Positions 30,764-39,826 of a stretch of DNA of 64,000 nt are shown one piece after another (position 1 is the stretch's first letter; each line of letters begins with the position of its first letter). A model generated the notes under the pieces. The model ran no database searches, had not been told where the DNA came from, and saw nothing but the letters and a program-made list of their open reading frames with translations. Both the position numbers and the translations under genes were made by a program. The stretch comes from Leishmania martiniquensis (Eukaryota; Euglenozoa; Kinetoplastea; Trypanosomatida; Trypanosomatidae), in NCBI RefSeq assembly GCF_017916325.1, contig NC_090160.1, forward strand, positions 626,001 to 690,000, given 5' to 3'.

Positions 30764-33016
30764 TTACTTACAGCCGGTAACGAGGGTGCGCAGGCGGTTG
30801 AGAGCCGCTCCGATTTCAAAGACGCGTGGTAAAGCGGTGAATCCAGCTGGAAGGTAGCACGATGAGGTCTGCGGCTCCAGTCGCGCCTGCCGTAGTCGTC
30901 CTTCGCAGTTGTACACAAGGCGGCCCAAGTCGGAGAGGCCTGACGCTGGCGAGCCTACAGCTACAGCGGCATCAGTGTTCAGTGGCTTCAGCAGCGACGG
31001 CGGGTACTTTGGACAGGGTGCTGCCTCGCGCTGCCACTGGGCTGCAGTGGCGTCGCCGTTATCGTAGAGCATCGCGAGGCACTGCGCGATGGCGTTCAGC
31101 TGGCCTTCCTCTACGAGCTGCTCCAAAAGCGTCACGTTGATTTCCTCGTCACCCATGCGTATGCGATCCATACCGGAGCCGCTGACTTTGATGCCTCGCC
31201 GGCCTCCGCCGTAGCCCTCGTGGTGGTAATGCGGCTGCTGCTGCTGGCTCTGGCAACCAATCCTGCCGAAGGTGTCCGCGTACAGCAAGCACCGGCGAGG
31301 AGGCATACGAAACGCGGATGCTGCAGGCGGCGCTGCCGACTCCACAAGCCCAGCACCGTTCCCGCCAACACCCTCAATAGCAATTGCCCTGGCTCGTGCC
31401 GTGGCGTCTGTCACCTTGTACGTGCTCAGCACCAGGACAACATCTGCCATGGGAAAGTACTGGCCAGACCCTCCAACCACCATTATCACGGAGATGCCGT
31501 GATGATGAATGAGGTCACGTACGCGGTGCACGAAGCAGGTGATGGGCTCCTCTGTACGCGGGATGAGCTGCTCCATGAGCGGATCGCGATACATGAAGTT
31601 TGTCGCCGACGTGTCCTCGTCCAGCAACAGCGCCCTCGAGCCAAGCTCCAGAGCTTCCATGATGTTGGCGGCCTGACTAGTGCTTCCACTCGCGTCGGCG
31701 GTGGAGAAGGCAGTCGTGCTGGCGCGGTAAGGAATGTTTGTGATGAAAGGCGATATGTCTGTCCCGTGCACGGCGCGGCGGTCCTCGGCACGAATCTTGA
31801 CCGCTGTCGGGTCCGTAACGACAAAGGTGCGGCCATCGTCAGGCACGTGATTGTACACTCCGAGCTCCAGCGCACGCAGGAGTGTGGATTTGCCGTGAAA
31901 GCCACCACCGGCAATGAGGGTGAGGCCGAGCGGTAGACCAGCGCCGCTGAGAGAGCGTCCCGAGTAGGGTAGATGGAACGTGTGCCGCAGGGAATCGGGG
32001 GACGAGAAGGCGACAACGTTGGGGCCGCTCAACGGCTTATCCGAGTTGCCAGCCGCACGTGGAAGTACGGCACTATCGGCAATGAAAGCCGTGAGGCCGC
32101 GCTCTCGTAGCTGTGCGCGCAGCCACTCCTGGTCGTGTACGCAGGTGACGTGCGCCCACAGTGCCCGGTGGTCACAGCCTAGAACTTTCTCCTGGAAGAC
32201 TGGCAGCACCTCGGAGAAGAGAATTTGATGTATGCGCCGACCGTCGATGCGCCGACCGTGGCCGGGCAGCTTTACACGGAAATACACATCAATTCGACCA
32301 GCCCACGTGCCGTCGCCGTCGCCGGCCTCGCTCGGGTCCATAACGTGCACAGCGCTTCGGGGGATGACGTGCTGCGATTGATCGACTGTCTGCACTGCGC
32401 CATTAGCGTACCGGCCCGCTTCAAACCCATTTCTTACGCAGCGAAGCATGTAGTCCTCGGCCGCAACACGGCGACACGCGACATCTGCCGCAGAGAAATG
32501 GATGTCGAGGGCTGCAGTGGCGAGCCCAGGAGGTGTCGAGTTCGCGAAGTGCAGCAACGCGCGCACATCAAACGGCGCTGGCACGCTCACGCACACTTGA
32601 CTCCCTGGGGCAAACGGATCTGGCTGGATGCGCACGAAGCGGATGGCCACTGAAGCGGGGTCTGGGCCCATCTCTCGCGTTAAGCTGTACGTGCGGCCTG
32701 TGAGCTGTTTCAATTGACTGTAGTTGCCGCCGTCCACGCCTCGGAGGAAAGACTCGAGAGCCTCCAGCGGAATGGGTGGGCCCGCGTGCCGCTGCACGCT
32801 GACTCCAAGGCCTCCGTCTCCCCTTTCGCTGTCGTCGTCGCCAGAAGAGCACGAGCGGTTAGGCGGACCACGCTGCGGCTCCTCGTTGCTGCCCACGTTG
32901 CCATGCCCCACGGCAGCCGCGTAGCTTCCGCGGCCACGATGAAACCCGGCTTCCCCACGGGCTCGGTGGTAGCCGCGGCCACGGACGTCGCTGCCACGAT
33001 AGTAATAAGATGACAT
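30764..33016 (-). CDS. Predicted ATPase of the ABC class, 750 aa (copy R)
   Basis: Identical to 8362-10614, with P-loop GGGFHGKST, Walker-B-like LLLDED and the RG-rich N-terminus intact. In copy R the upstream neighbour is not the myristoylated-protein gene but the snoRNA-like array. Its pre-mRNA 5' region up to 34356 is nevertheless the same as in copy L, so trans-splicing signals should be kept. Confidence 0.9.
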   Translation of the reverse strand: MSSYYYRGSDVRGRGYHRARGEAGFHRGRGSYAAAVGHGNVGSNEEPQRGPPNRSCSSGDDDSERGDGGLGVSVQRHAGPPIPLEALESFLRGVDGGNYSQLKQLTGRTYSLTREMGPDPASVAIRFVRIQPDPFAPGSQVCVSVPAPFDVRALLHFANSTPPGLATAALDIHFSAADVACRRVAAEDYMLRCVRNGFEAGRYANGAVQTVDQSQHVIPRSAVHVMDPSEAGDGDGTWAGRIDVYFRVKLPGHGRRIDGRRIHQILFSEVLPVFQEKVLGCDHRALWAHVTCVHDQEWLRAQLRERGLTAFIADSAVLPRAAGNSDKPLSGPNVVAFSSPDSLRHTFHLPYSGRSLSGAGLPLGLTLIAGGGFHGKSTLLRALELGVYNHVPDDGRTFVVTDPTAVKIRAEDRRAVHGTDISPFITNIPYRASTTAFSTADASGSTSQAANIMEALELGSRALLLDEDTSATNFMYRDPLMEQLIPRTEEPITCFVHRVRDLIHHHGISVIMVVGGSGQYFPMADVVLVLSTYKVTDATARARAIAIEGVGGNGAGLVESAAPPAASAFRMPPRRCLLYADTFGRIGCQSQQQQPHYHHEGYGGGRRGIKVSGSGMDRIRMGDEEINVTLLEQLVEEGQLNAIAQCLAMLYDNGDATAAQWQREAAPCPKYPPSLLKPLNTDAAVAVGSPASGLSDLGRLVYNCEGRLRQARLEPQTSSCYLPAGFTALPRVFEIGAALNRLRTLVTGCK

Positions 33017-33564
33017 GGCCCCCCCCCATGCGCGGATTCGGCTGGTGCCGGGCGCCTTTGCCACTGCGGACAGCAGGTGATATGAACACACACACACACA
33101 CAGAGTCTAACGATGGGCGGCGGCAGTTATCTGCACAGGGGGAGACGGAGAGAGGAGAGGGAGGGAGGCAGCGGAAGGGAAAGAAGATGCAGAGGAAGAG
33201 AGTGCGTCTGACCAGCGTCAAGAGAGCGGCAACCGCAGAAGGCATCCCGCATGGCGCCTGCTAAAGAAACGCATACTAAAGAGGTGCTGGGGAAATGGCC
33301 GGAGAAAGCCAGTCGAACATACATCCACACACCTTCGCAACGAACATGCAGTGGCTGAGGAGGCTAGCGCTCAGCGCAACTACGCCCACTACCTTTTCCT
33401 CGCCTCGGCGCCGAGCCTTCACACCCTCATGGCATCACTTCCCCGAGACTCCGCCTCTTCCTGGCGCCGCGTCACCATCCTTATCATCCACAGATCACTC
33501 GGACCAAAGCACCCGCACCTCCGTTTCGATCGCTTTCCACCCTTTCCCAGTCGCCACGACGCCG
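33017..33564. other. Spacer upstream of the ABC-class ATPase (copy R)
   Basis: Same as 10615-11162, including the CA run near 33085-33103; no gene is seen. Confidence 0.5.
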
Positions 33565-34027
33565 CCTGACATCTCTCCTTCTGTCTGCAAGCTCCGCCCC
33601 TTCGCCCTCCCCTCTTTCTCTCGGCACTGTGACAGTATGTCCTGCGGCCTCGCCGTGCGAGTCAGCCGCCCACACACGCGTGGCCGCACCACCGCCCACC
33701 CCCCGCACCCGCGTCCATCATCCAGGTCCCCACATCTCACATCCCCTGGGGGTGGCTCAGGCGCCCCACGCCGGGAGGCAGCGAGGGCAGGGAGAGCCGC
33801 GCTGGAGCCACGCTGGCACTCTGCACGCCCAGCGGATGAGGCACAGGTATGCACGCGGTTGCAGGCCACTTCAGCGCTACGCCAGGTGGCACCTGACCGT
33901 CAACACTCGTCGCGGCACATCGCTGACTTCCGTGCGACACAGCCCTTTGACCCGGTCACCGCCAGAGGTGGTGCGGCATCGCCCGAAGACATAAGGGACG
34001 GCGGGCATTCCTGACAGGCATCAAGCG
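33565..34027. mobile_element. 463-bp dispersed repeat, SIDER2-like candidate (copy R)
   Basis: Carried along with the segmental duplication, so it is not an independent insertion. Identical to 11163-11625 and 55450-55912. Confidence 0.65.
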
Positions 34028-34254
34028 CGCCTCCAATCACCTAACCGTTCGCCAGAAAGAAGATGCTACTTACCTCAGTCCCCCAGACATCCGCATCTAC
34101 TGACCCTCAGGCTTCACTACACCAATATTGCACTACGCAGCGCCTTCACAAGGCCAGAAAATCCCAACAACCCCAATCACACACACTCACAAAACACGAA
34201 ACCATTCCCCCTTTGCCCTTCAACCATAAAACCCTACATCACACTGCTACCCAT

Positions 34255-34356
34255 CTACCCGCACGTCGACACAGCGGCTTCGACCCCTCCACTGGCTCCT
34301 TTACTCATCAGCAGCCTGCCACACAAAGCCAGGGCGTTTTCCAAGTAAGGTTGTGA
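34255..34356 (-). pseudogene. 3' remnant of the small myristoylated protein gene
   Basis: The last 33 codons and the stop of the gene at 11853-12495, cut at the copy R boundary. On the array side an in-frame TGA lies immediately next to the junction (34357-34359), so no fusion protein extends across it. Non-functional as a protein gene; it now serves as flanking sequence of the array. Confidence 0.9.
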
Positions 34357-34403
34357 TCACAACAGGTAGCTCAGACAAGAGTGAAACATGATTGGCTCAT
34401 CAC
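34357..34403 (-). pseudogene. Truncated C/D snoRNA A at the array edge
   Basis: Keeps the C box (34403-34397), D' box (34374-34371) and the SSU guide (complement of 34376-34387), but the D box and flanking stem are replaced by duplicated-segment sequence, and the C' box loses its final match. Probably not processed. Confidence 0.75.
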
Positions 34404-34526
34404 GCGGGCGCGCACGCACGGCTGGCTGCAGCGAGACAGGGATGGCGCTGGCCGGCGGTGTGGGGCAACAGGGGCAGGGGTGGGGGAGGGCTCTAGTGGC
34501 ACGCGGTCGCGTGCGCAGGTGCGCGG

Positions 34527-34610
34527 TCAGACAGGGATAACTATGCAAATGCGTGTTCGTCACCAACGATATCAGACTAGAGGTGTCAGTAACATAAGTC
34601 TTCTCATCAG
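34527..34610 (-). ncRNA. C/D snoRNA candidate B, guide to LSU rRNA
   Basis: Minus strand: C box CTGATGA (34610-34604; first base is C rather than a purine), D' box CTGA (34575-34572, or 34589-34586), C' box GTGACGA (34563-34557; 6 of 7), D box CTGA (34530-34527); 84 nt with a short GCGTG/CGCAC flanking stem. The 12 nt directly beside the D box (complement of 34531-34542) pair perfectly with the universal eukaryotic LSU sequence ACAGGGAUAACU of domain V. The fifth position predicts Gm on the second G of GGG, which I calculate as the counterpart of E. coli 2446 and yeast 25S Gm2815 (yeast snR38). The D' guides have no target I recognise. Further copies: 35224-35307, 35921-36004, 36617-36700, 37314-37397, 38011-38094, 38708-38791, 39405-39488. 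Confidence 0.85.
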
Positions 34611-34700
34611 TCGCACAGGAGCACCACGCAGACACGAGACGGGGCAGGGCGCGCACACACACGGCTTCCTGCCCCTGCGACTGGCACTAGCACGCGCACA

Positions 34701-34813
34701 TCAGACGCAGGGCAGAGCCATTGCGGTGGCAGGCCCCAGGTGTTGTTGGTCCACAGGACGGAGGTATGTCATTCAGACGGCTCTTACCTAGTTGTGCGTT
34801 GCGTACTCATCAC
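34701..34813 (-). ncRNA. C/D snoRNA candidate C (target unknown)
   Basis: Minus strand: C box GTGATGA (34813-34807), D' box CTGA (34776-34773), D box CTGA (34704-34701), with a 10-bp flanking stem (34691-34700 with 34815-34824, one G-U pair), the best terminal stem in the unit. At 113 nt it is long for a trypanosomatid C/D RNA and the C' box is weak (ATGACAT). The guide next to D' is the complement of 34777-34790, the guide next to D the complement of 34705-34718; neither matches an rRNA segment I know. Further copies: 35398-35510, 36095-36207, 36791-36903, 37488-37600, 38185-38297, 38882-38994, 39579-39691. Confidence 0.6.
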
Positions 34814-34912
34814 GTGCGCGCGTGTGCTGCAAGCGGGGCACAGGGAGGAGAGACGTGTGTGTGTGGGGGGCGGCGGGCGGGCGCCTGCGCACCACCCGCA
34901 GCAGCCGGCGTG

Positions 34913-34981
34913 TCAGTCCGCAATGCGGTGTCAGTCACATGCACGTTCAGCGGTATCGGAGTGCTGCGTGTTCCACATCAT
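34913..34981 (-). ncRNA. C/D snoRNA candidate D (target unknown)
   Basis: Minus strand: C box ATGATGT (34981-34975; last base deviates), D' box CTGA (34950-34947), D box CTGA at 34916-34913 (another CTGA at 34934-34931). An 8-bp perfect stem encloses it (CAGCAGCC at 34899-34906 with GGCTGCTG at 34986-34993), though 4-6 unpaired bases separate stem and boxes. Weakest of the four. Further copies: 35610-35678, 36307-36375, 37003-37071, 37700-37768, 38397-38465, 39094-39162. The eighth unit ends inside its D' box, so that copy is cut. Confidence 0.5.
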
Positions 34982-35024
34982 GTGGGGCTGCTGGCGCTGA
35001 GGCGCGACTGGGGGCGTGCGCGGG

Positions 35025-35100
35025 TCAGCCACACCTCACGGGCGTGCTTGTAATCACAACAGGTAGCTCAGACAAGAGTGAAACATGATTGGCTCATCAC
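35025..35100 (-). ncRNA. C/D snoRNA candidate A, guide to SSU rRNA
   Basis: Minus strand: C box GTGATGA (35100-35094), D' box CTGA (35071-35068), C' box GTGATTA (35057-35051; 6 of 7 consensus), D box CTGA (35028-35025); 76 nt. A 9-bp flanking stem pairs 35014-35022 with 35106-35114. The 12 nt beside D' (complement of 35073-35084) pair perfectly with CAAGAGUGAAAC of kinetoplastid SSU rRNA (recalled sequence), plus a G-U pair next to the box. The fifth position predicts Gm at the G of GCAAG, which I place at the yeast 18S Gm1126 position (yeast snR41). No target is recognised for the D guide. Further full copies: 35722-35797, 36419-36494, 37115-37190, 37812-37887, 38509-38584, 39206-39281. Confidence 0.82.
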
Positions 35101-38100
35101 GCGGGCGCGCACGCACGGCTGGCTGCAGCGAGACAGGGATGGCGCTGGCCGGCGGTGTGGGGCAACAGGGGCAGGGGTGGGGGAGGGCTCTAGTGGCACG
35201 CGGTCGCGTGCGCAGGTGCGCGGTCAGACAGGGATAACTATGCAAATGCGTGTTCGTCACCAACGATATCAGACTAGAGGTGTCAGTAACATAAGTCTTC
35301 TCATCAGTCGCACAGGAGCACCACGCAGACACGAGACGGGGCAGGGCGCGCACACACACGGCTTCCTGCCCCTGCGACTGGCACTAGCACGCGCACATCA
35401 GACGCAGGGCAGAGCCATTGCGGTGGCAGGCCCCAGGTGTTGTTGGTCCACAGGACGGAGGTATGTCATTCAGACGGCTCTTACCTAGTTGTGCGTTGCG
35501 TACTCATCACGTGCGCGCGTGTGCTGCAAGCGGGGCACAGGGAGGAGAGACGTGTGTGTGTGGGGGGCGGCGGGCGGGCGCCTGCGCACCACCCGCAGCA
35601 GCCGGCGTGTCAGTCCGCAATGCGGTGTCAGTCACATGCACGTTCAGCGGTATCGGAGTGCTGCGTGTTCCACATCATGTGGGGCTGCTGGCGCTGAGGC
35701 GCGACTGGGGGCGTGCGCGGGTCAGCCACACCTCACGGGCGTGCTTGTAATCACAACAGGTAGCTCAGACAAGAGTGAAACATGATTGGCTCATCACGCG
35801 GGCGCGCACGCACGGCTGGCTGCAGCGAGACAGGGATGGCGCTGGCCGGCGGTGTGGGGCAACAGGGGCAGGGGTGGGGGAGGGCTCTAGTGGCACGCGG
35901 TCGCGTGCGCAGGTGCGCGGTCAGACAGGGATAACTATGCAAATGCGTGTTCGTCACCAACGATATCAGACTAGAGGTGTCAGTAACATAAGTCTTCTCA
36001 TCAGTCGCACAGGAGCACCACGCAGACACGAGACGGGGCAGGGCGCGCACACACACGGCTTCCTGCCCCTGCGACTGGCACTAGCACGCGCACATCAGAC
36101 GCAGGGCAGAGCCATTGCGGTGGCAGGCCCCAGGTGTTGTTGGTCCACAGGACGGAGGTATGTCATTCAGACGGCTCTTACCTAGTTGTGCGTTGCGTAC
36201 TCATCACGTGCGCGCGTGTGCTGCAAGCGGGGCACAGGGAGGAGAGACGTGTGTGTGTGGGGGGCGGCGGGCGGGCGCCTGCGCACCACCCGCAGCAGCC
36301 GGCGTGTCAGTCCGCAATGCGGTGTCAGTCACATGCACGTTCAGCGGTATCGGAGTGCTGCGTGTTCCACATCATGTGGGGCTGCTGGCGCTGAGGCGCG
36401 ACTGGGGGCGTGCGCGGGTCAGCCACACCTCACGGGCGTGCTTGTAATCACAACAGGTAGCTCAGACAAGAGTGAAACATGATTGGCTCATCACGCGGGC
36501 GCGCACGCACGGCTGGCTGCAGCGAGACAGGGATGGCGCTGGCCGGCGGTGTGGGGCAACAGGGGCAGGGGTGGGGAGGGCTCTAGTGGCACGCGGTCGC
36601 GTGCGCAGGTGCGCGGTCAGACAGGGATAACTATGCAAATGCGTGTTCGTCACCAACGATATCAGACTAGAGGTGTCAGTAACATAAGTCTTCTCATCAG
36701 TCGCACAGGAGCACCACGCAGACACGAGACGGGGCAGGGCGCGCACACACACGGCTTCCTGCCCCTGCGACTGGCACTAGCACGCGCACATCAGACGCAG
36801 GGCAGAGCCATTGCGGTGGCAGGCCCCAGGTGTTGTTGGTCCACAGGACGGAGGTATGTCATTCAGACGGCTCTTACCTAGTTGTGCGTTGCGTACTCAT
36901 CACGTGCGCGCGTGTGCTGCAAGCGGGGCACAGGGAGGAGAGACGTGTGTGTGTGGGGGGCGGCGGGCGGGCGCCTGCGCACCACCCGCAGCAGCCGGCG
37001 TGTCAGTCCGCAATGCGGTGTCAGTCACATGCACGTTCAGCGGTATCGGAGTGCTGCGTGTTCCACATCATGTGGGGCTGCTGGCGCTGAGGCGCGACTG
37101 GGGGCGTGCGCGGGTCAGCCACACCTCACGGGCGTGCTTGTAATCACAACAGGTAGCTCAGACAAGAGTGAAACATGATTGGCTCATCACGCGGGCGCGC
37201 ACGCACGGCTGGCTGCAGCGAGACAGGGATGGCGCTGGCCGGCGGTGTGGGGCAACAGGGGCAGGGGTGGGGGAGGGCTCTAGTGGCACGCGGTCGCGTG
37301 CGCAGGTGCGCGGTCAGACAGGGATAACTATGCAAATGCGTGTTCGTCACCAACGATATCAGACTAGAGGTGTCAGTAACATAAGTCTTCTCATCAGTCG
37401 CACAGGAGCACCACGCAGACACGAGACGGGGCAGGGCGCGCACACACACGGCTTCCTGCCCCTGCGACTGGCACTAGCACGCGCACATCAGACGCAGGGC
37501 AGAGCCATTGCGGTGGCAGGCCCCAGGTGTTGTTGGTCCACAGGACGGAGGTATGTCATTCAGACGGCTCTTACCTAGTTGTGCGTTGCGTACTCATCAC
37601 GTGCGCGCGTGTGCTGCAAGCGGGGCACAGGGAGGAGAGACGTGTGTGTGTGGGGGGCGGCGGGCGGGCGCCTGCGCACCACCCGCAGCAGCCGGCGTGT
37701 CAGTCCGCAATGCGGTGTCAGTCACATGCACGTTCAGCGGTATCGGAGTGCTGCGTGTTCCACATCATGTGGGGCTGCTGGCGCTGAGGCGCGACTGGGG
37801 GCGTGCGCGGGTCAGCCACACCTCACGGGCGTGCTTGTAATCACAACAGGTAGCTCAGACAAGAGTGAAACATGATTGGCTCATCACGCGGGCGCGCACG
37901 CACGGCTGGCTGCAGCGAGACAGGGATGGCGCTGGCCGGCGGTGTGGGGCAACAGGGGCAGGGGTGGGGGAGGGCTCTAGTGGCACGCGGTCGCGTGCGC
38001 AGGTGCGCGGTCAGACAGGGATAACTATGCAAATGCGTGTTCGTCACCAACGATATCAGACTAGAGGTGTCAGTAACATAAGTCTTCTCATCAGTCGCAC

Positions 38101-39826
38101 AGGAGCACCACGCAGACACGAGACGGGGCAGGGCGCGCACACACACGGCTTCCTGCCCCTGCGACTGGCACTAGCACGCGCACATCAGACGCAGGGCAGA
38201 GCCATTGCGGTGGCAGGCCCCAGGTGTTGTTGGTCCACAGGACGGAGGTATGTCATTCAGACGGCTCTTACCTAGTTGTGCGTTGCGTACTCATCACGTG
38301 CGCGCGTGTGCTGCAAGCGGGGCACAGGGAGGAGAGACGTGTGTGTGTGGGGGGCGGCGGGCGGGCGCCTGCGCACCACCCGCAGCAGCCGGCGTGTCAG
38401 TCCGCAATGCGGTGTCAGTCACATGCACGTTCAGCGGTATCGGAGTGCTGCGTGTTCCACATCATGTGGGGCTGCTGGCGCTGAGGCGCGACTGGGGGCG
38501 TGCGCGGGTCAGCCACACCTCACGGGCGTGCTTGTAATCACAACAGGTAGCTCAGACAAGAGTGAAACATGATTGGCTCATCACGCGGGCGCGCACGCAC
38601 GGCTGGCTGCAGCGAGACAGGGATGGCGCTGGCCGGCGGTGTGGGGCAACAGGGGCAGGGGTGGGGGAGGGCTCTAGTGGCACGCGGTCGCGTGCGCAGG
38701 TGCGCGGTCAGACAGGGATAACTATGCAAATGCGTGTTCGTCACCAACGATATCAGACTAGAGGTGTCAGTAACATAAGTCTTCTCATCAGTCGCACAGG
38801 AGCACCACGCAGACACGAGACGGGGCAGGGCGCGCACACACACGGCTTCCTGCCCCTGCGACTGGCACTAGCACGCGCACATCAGACGCAGGGCAGAGCC
38901 ATTGCGGTGGCAGGCCCCAGGTGTTGTTGGTCCACAGGACGGAGGTATGTCATTCAGACGGCTCTTACCTAGTTGTGCGTTGCGTACTCATCACGTGCGC
39001 GCGTGTGCTGCAAGCGGGGCACAGGGAGGAGAGACGTGTGTGTGTGGGGGGCGGCGGGCGGGCGCCTGCGCACCACCCGCAGCAGCCGGCGTGTCAGTCC
39101 GCAATGCGGTGTCAGTCACATGCACGTTCAGCGGTATCGGAGTGCTGCGTGTTCCACATCATGTGGGGCTGCTGGCGCTGAGGCGCGACTGGGGGCGTGC
39201 GCGGGTCAGCCACACCTCACGGGCGTGCTTGTAATCACAACAGGTAGCTCAGACAAGAGTGAAACATGATTGGCTCATCACGCGGGCGCGCACGCACGGC
39301 TGGCTGCAGCGAGACAGGGATGGCGCTGGCCGGCGGTGTGGGGCAACAGGGGCAGGGGTGGGGGAGGGCTCTAGTGGCACGCGGTCGCGTGCGCAGGTGC
39401 GCGGTCAGACAGGGATAACTATGCAAATGCGTGTTCGTCACCAACGATATCAGACTAGAGGTGTCAGTAACATAAGTCTTCTCATCAGTCGCACAGGAGC
39501 ACCACGCAGACACGAGACGGGGCAGGGCGCGCACACACACGGCTTCCTGCCCCTGCGACTGGCACTAGCACGCGCACATCAGACGCAGGGCAGAGCCATT
39601 GCGGTGGCAGGCCCCAGGTGTTGTTGGTCCACAGGACGGAGGTATGTCATTCAGACGGCTCTTACCTAGTTGTGCGTTGCGTACTCATCACGTGCGCGCG
39701 TGTGCTGCAAGCGGGGCACAGGGAGGAGAGACGTGTGTGTGTGGGGGGCGGCGGGCGGGCGCCTGCGCACCACCCGCAGCAGCCGGCGTGTCAGTCCGCA
39801 ATGCGGTGTCAGTCACATGCACGTTC

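Larger units (their letters stand above)
22404..34356. repeat. Segmental duplication, copy R (direct repeat of 1-11954)
   Basis: Same gene content and order as copy L. The right end is a sharp break after TTGTGA at 34351-34356: copy L continues into the myristoylated-protein gene, whereas copy R passes directly into the 697-bp array. The period to copy L is about 22.4 kb, so the arrangement is a tandem duplication whose second unit is truncated, with 11955-22403 present once in the window. Confidence 0.97.
34357..39826 (-). repeat. Tandem array of 697-bp units, probable snoRNA gene cluster
   Basis: Seven full units and one 592-bp partial unit. Units begin at about 34356, 35053, 35750, 36447, 37143, 37840, 38537 and 39234. 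All are identical except that the fourth lacks one G in a run near 36577 (696 bp). The array ends at 39826, where the sequence diverges after CACGTTC. No frame in it looks protein-coding. Each unit carries TGATGA C-box cores with CTGA D boxes only in the minus orientation, the direction of the surrounding genes: TCATCA occurs three times per unit on the plus strand and TGATGA not at all. Four C/D snoRNA candidates (A-D) per unit are listed separately. Trypanosomatid snoRNAs are known to sit in repeated clusters transcribed within polycistronic units, which fits. Confidence 0.9.

Noticed and set aside
34638..34678. H/ACA-type guide RNA in the repeat
   Set aside because: The hairpin has no pseudouridylation pocket that I can draw and no AGA box at the proper distance on either strand.
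34777..34790. Candidate C guide against the LSU sequence CGGCUCUU
   Set aside because: Only 8 pairs, a mismatch at the position next to the box and no known methylated residue there; too weak to claim as a target.
34357..39826. Repeated open frames of 86-136 codons in every 697-bp unit
   Set aside because: They occur on both strands, overlap one another, have no protein-like composition and persist only because the units are identical. The C/D box content explains the repeat better.
34357..39826. Possible CRISPR or centromeric/telomeric satellite
   Set aside because: No spacer-repeat alternation, and a eukaryotic context. Unit length and C/D boxes with rRNA-complementary guides are not explained by a satellite.
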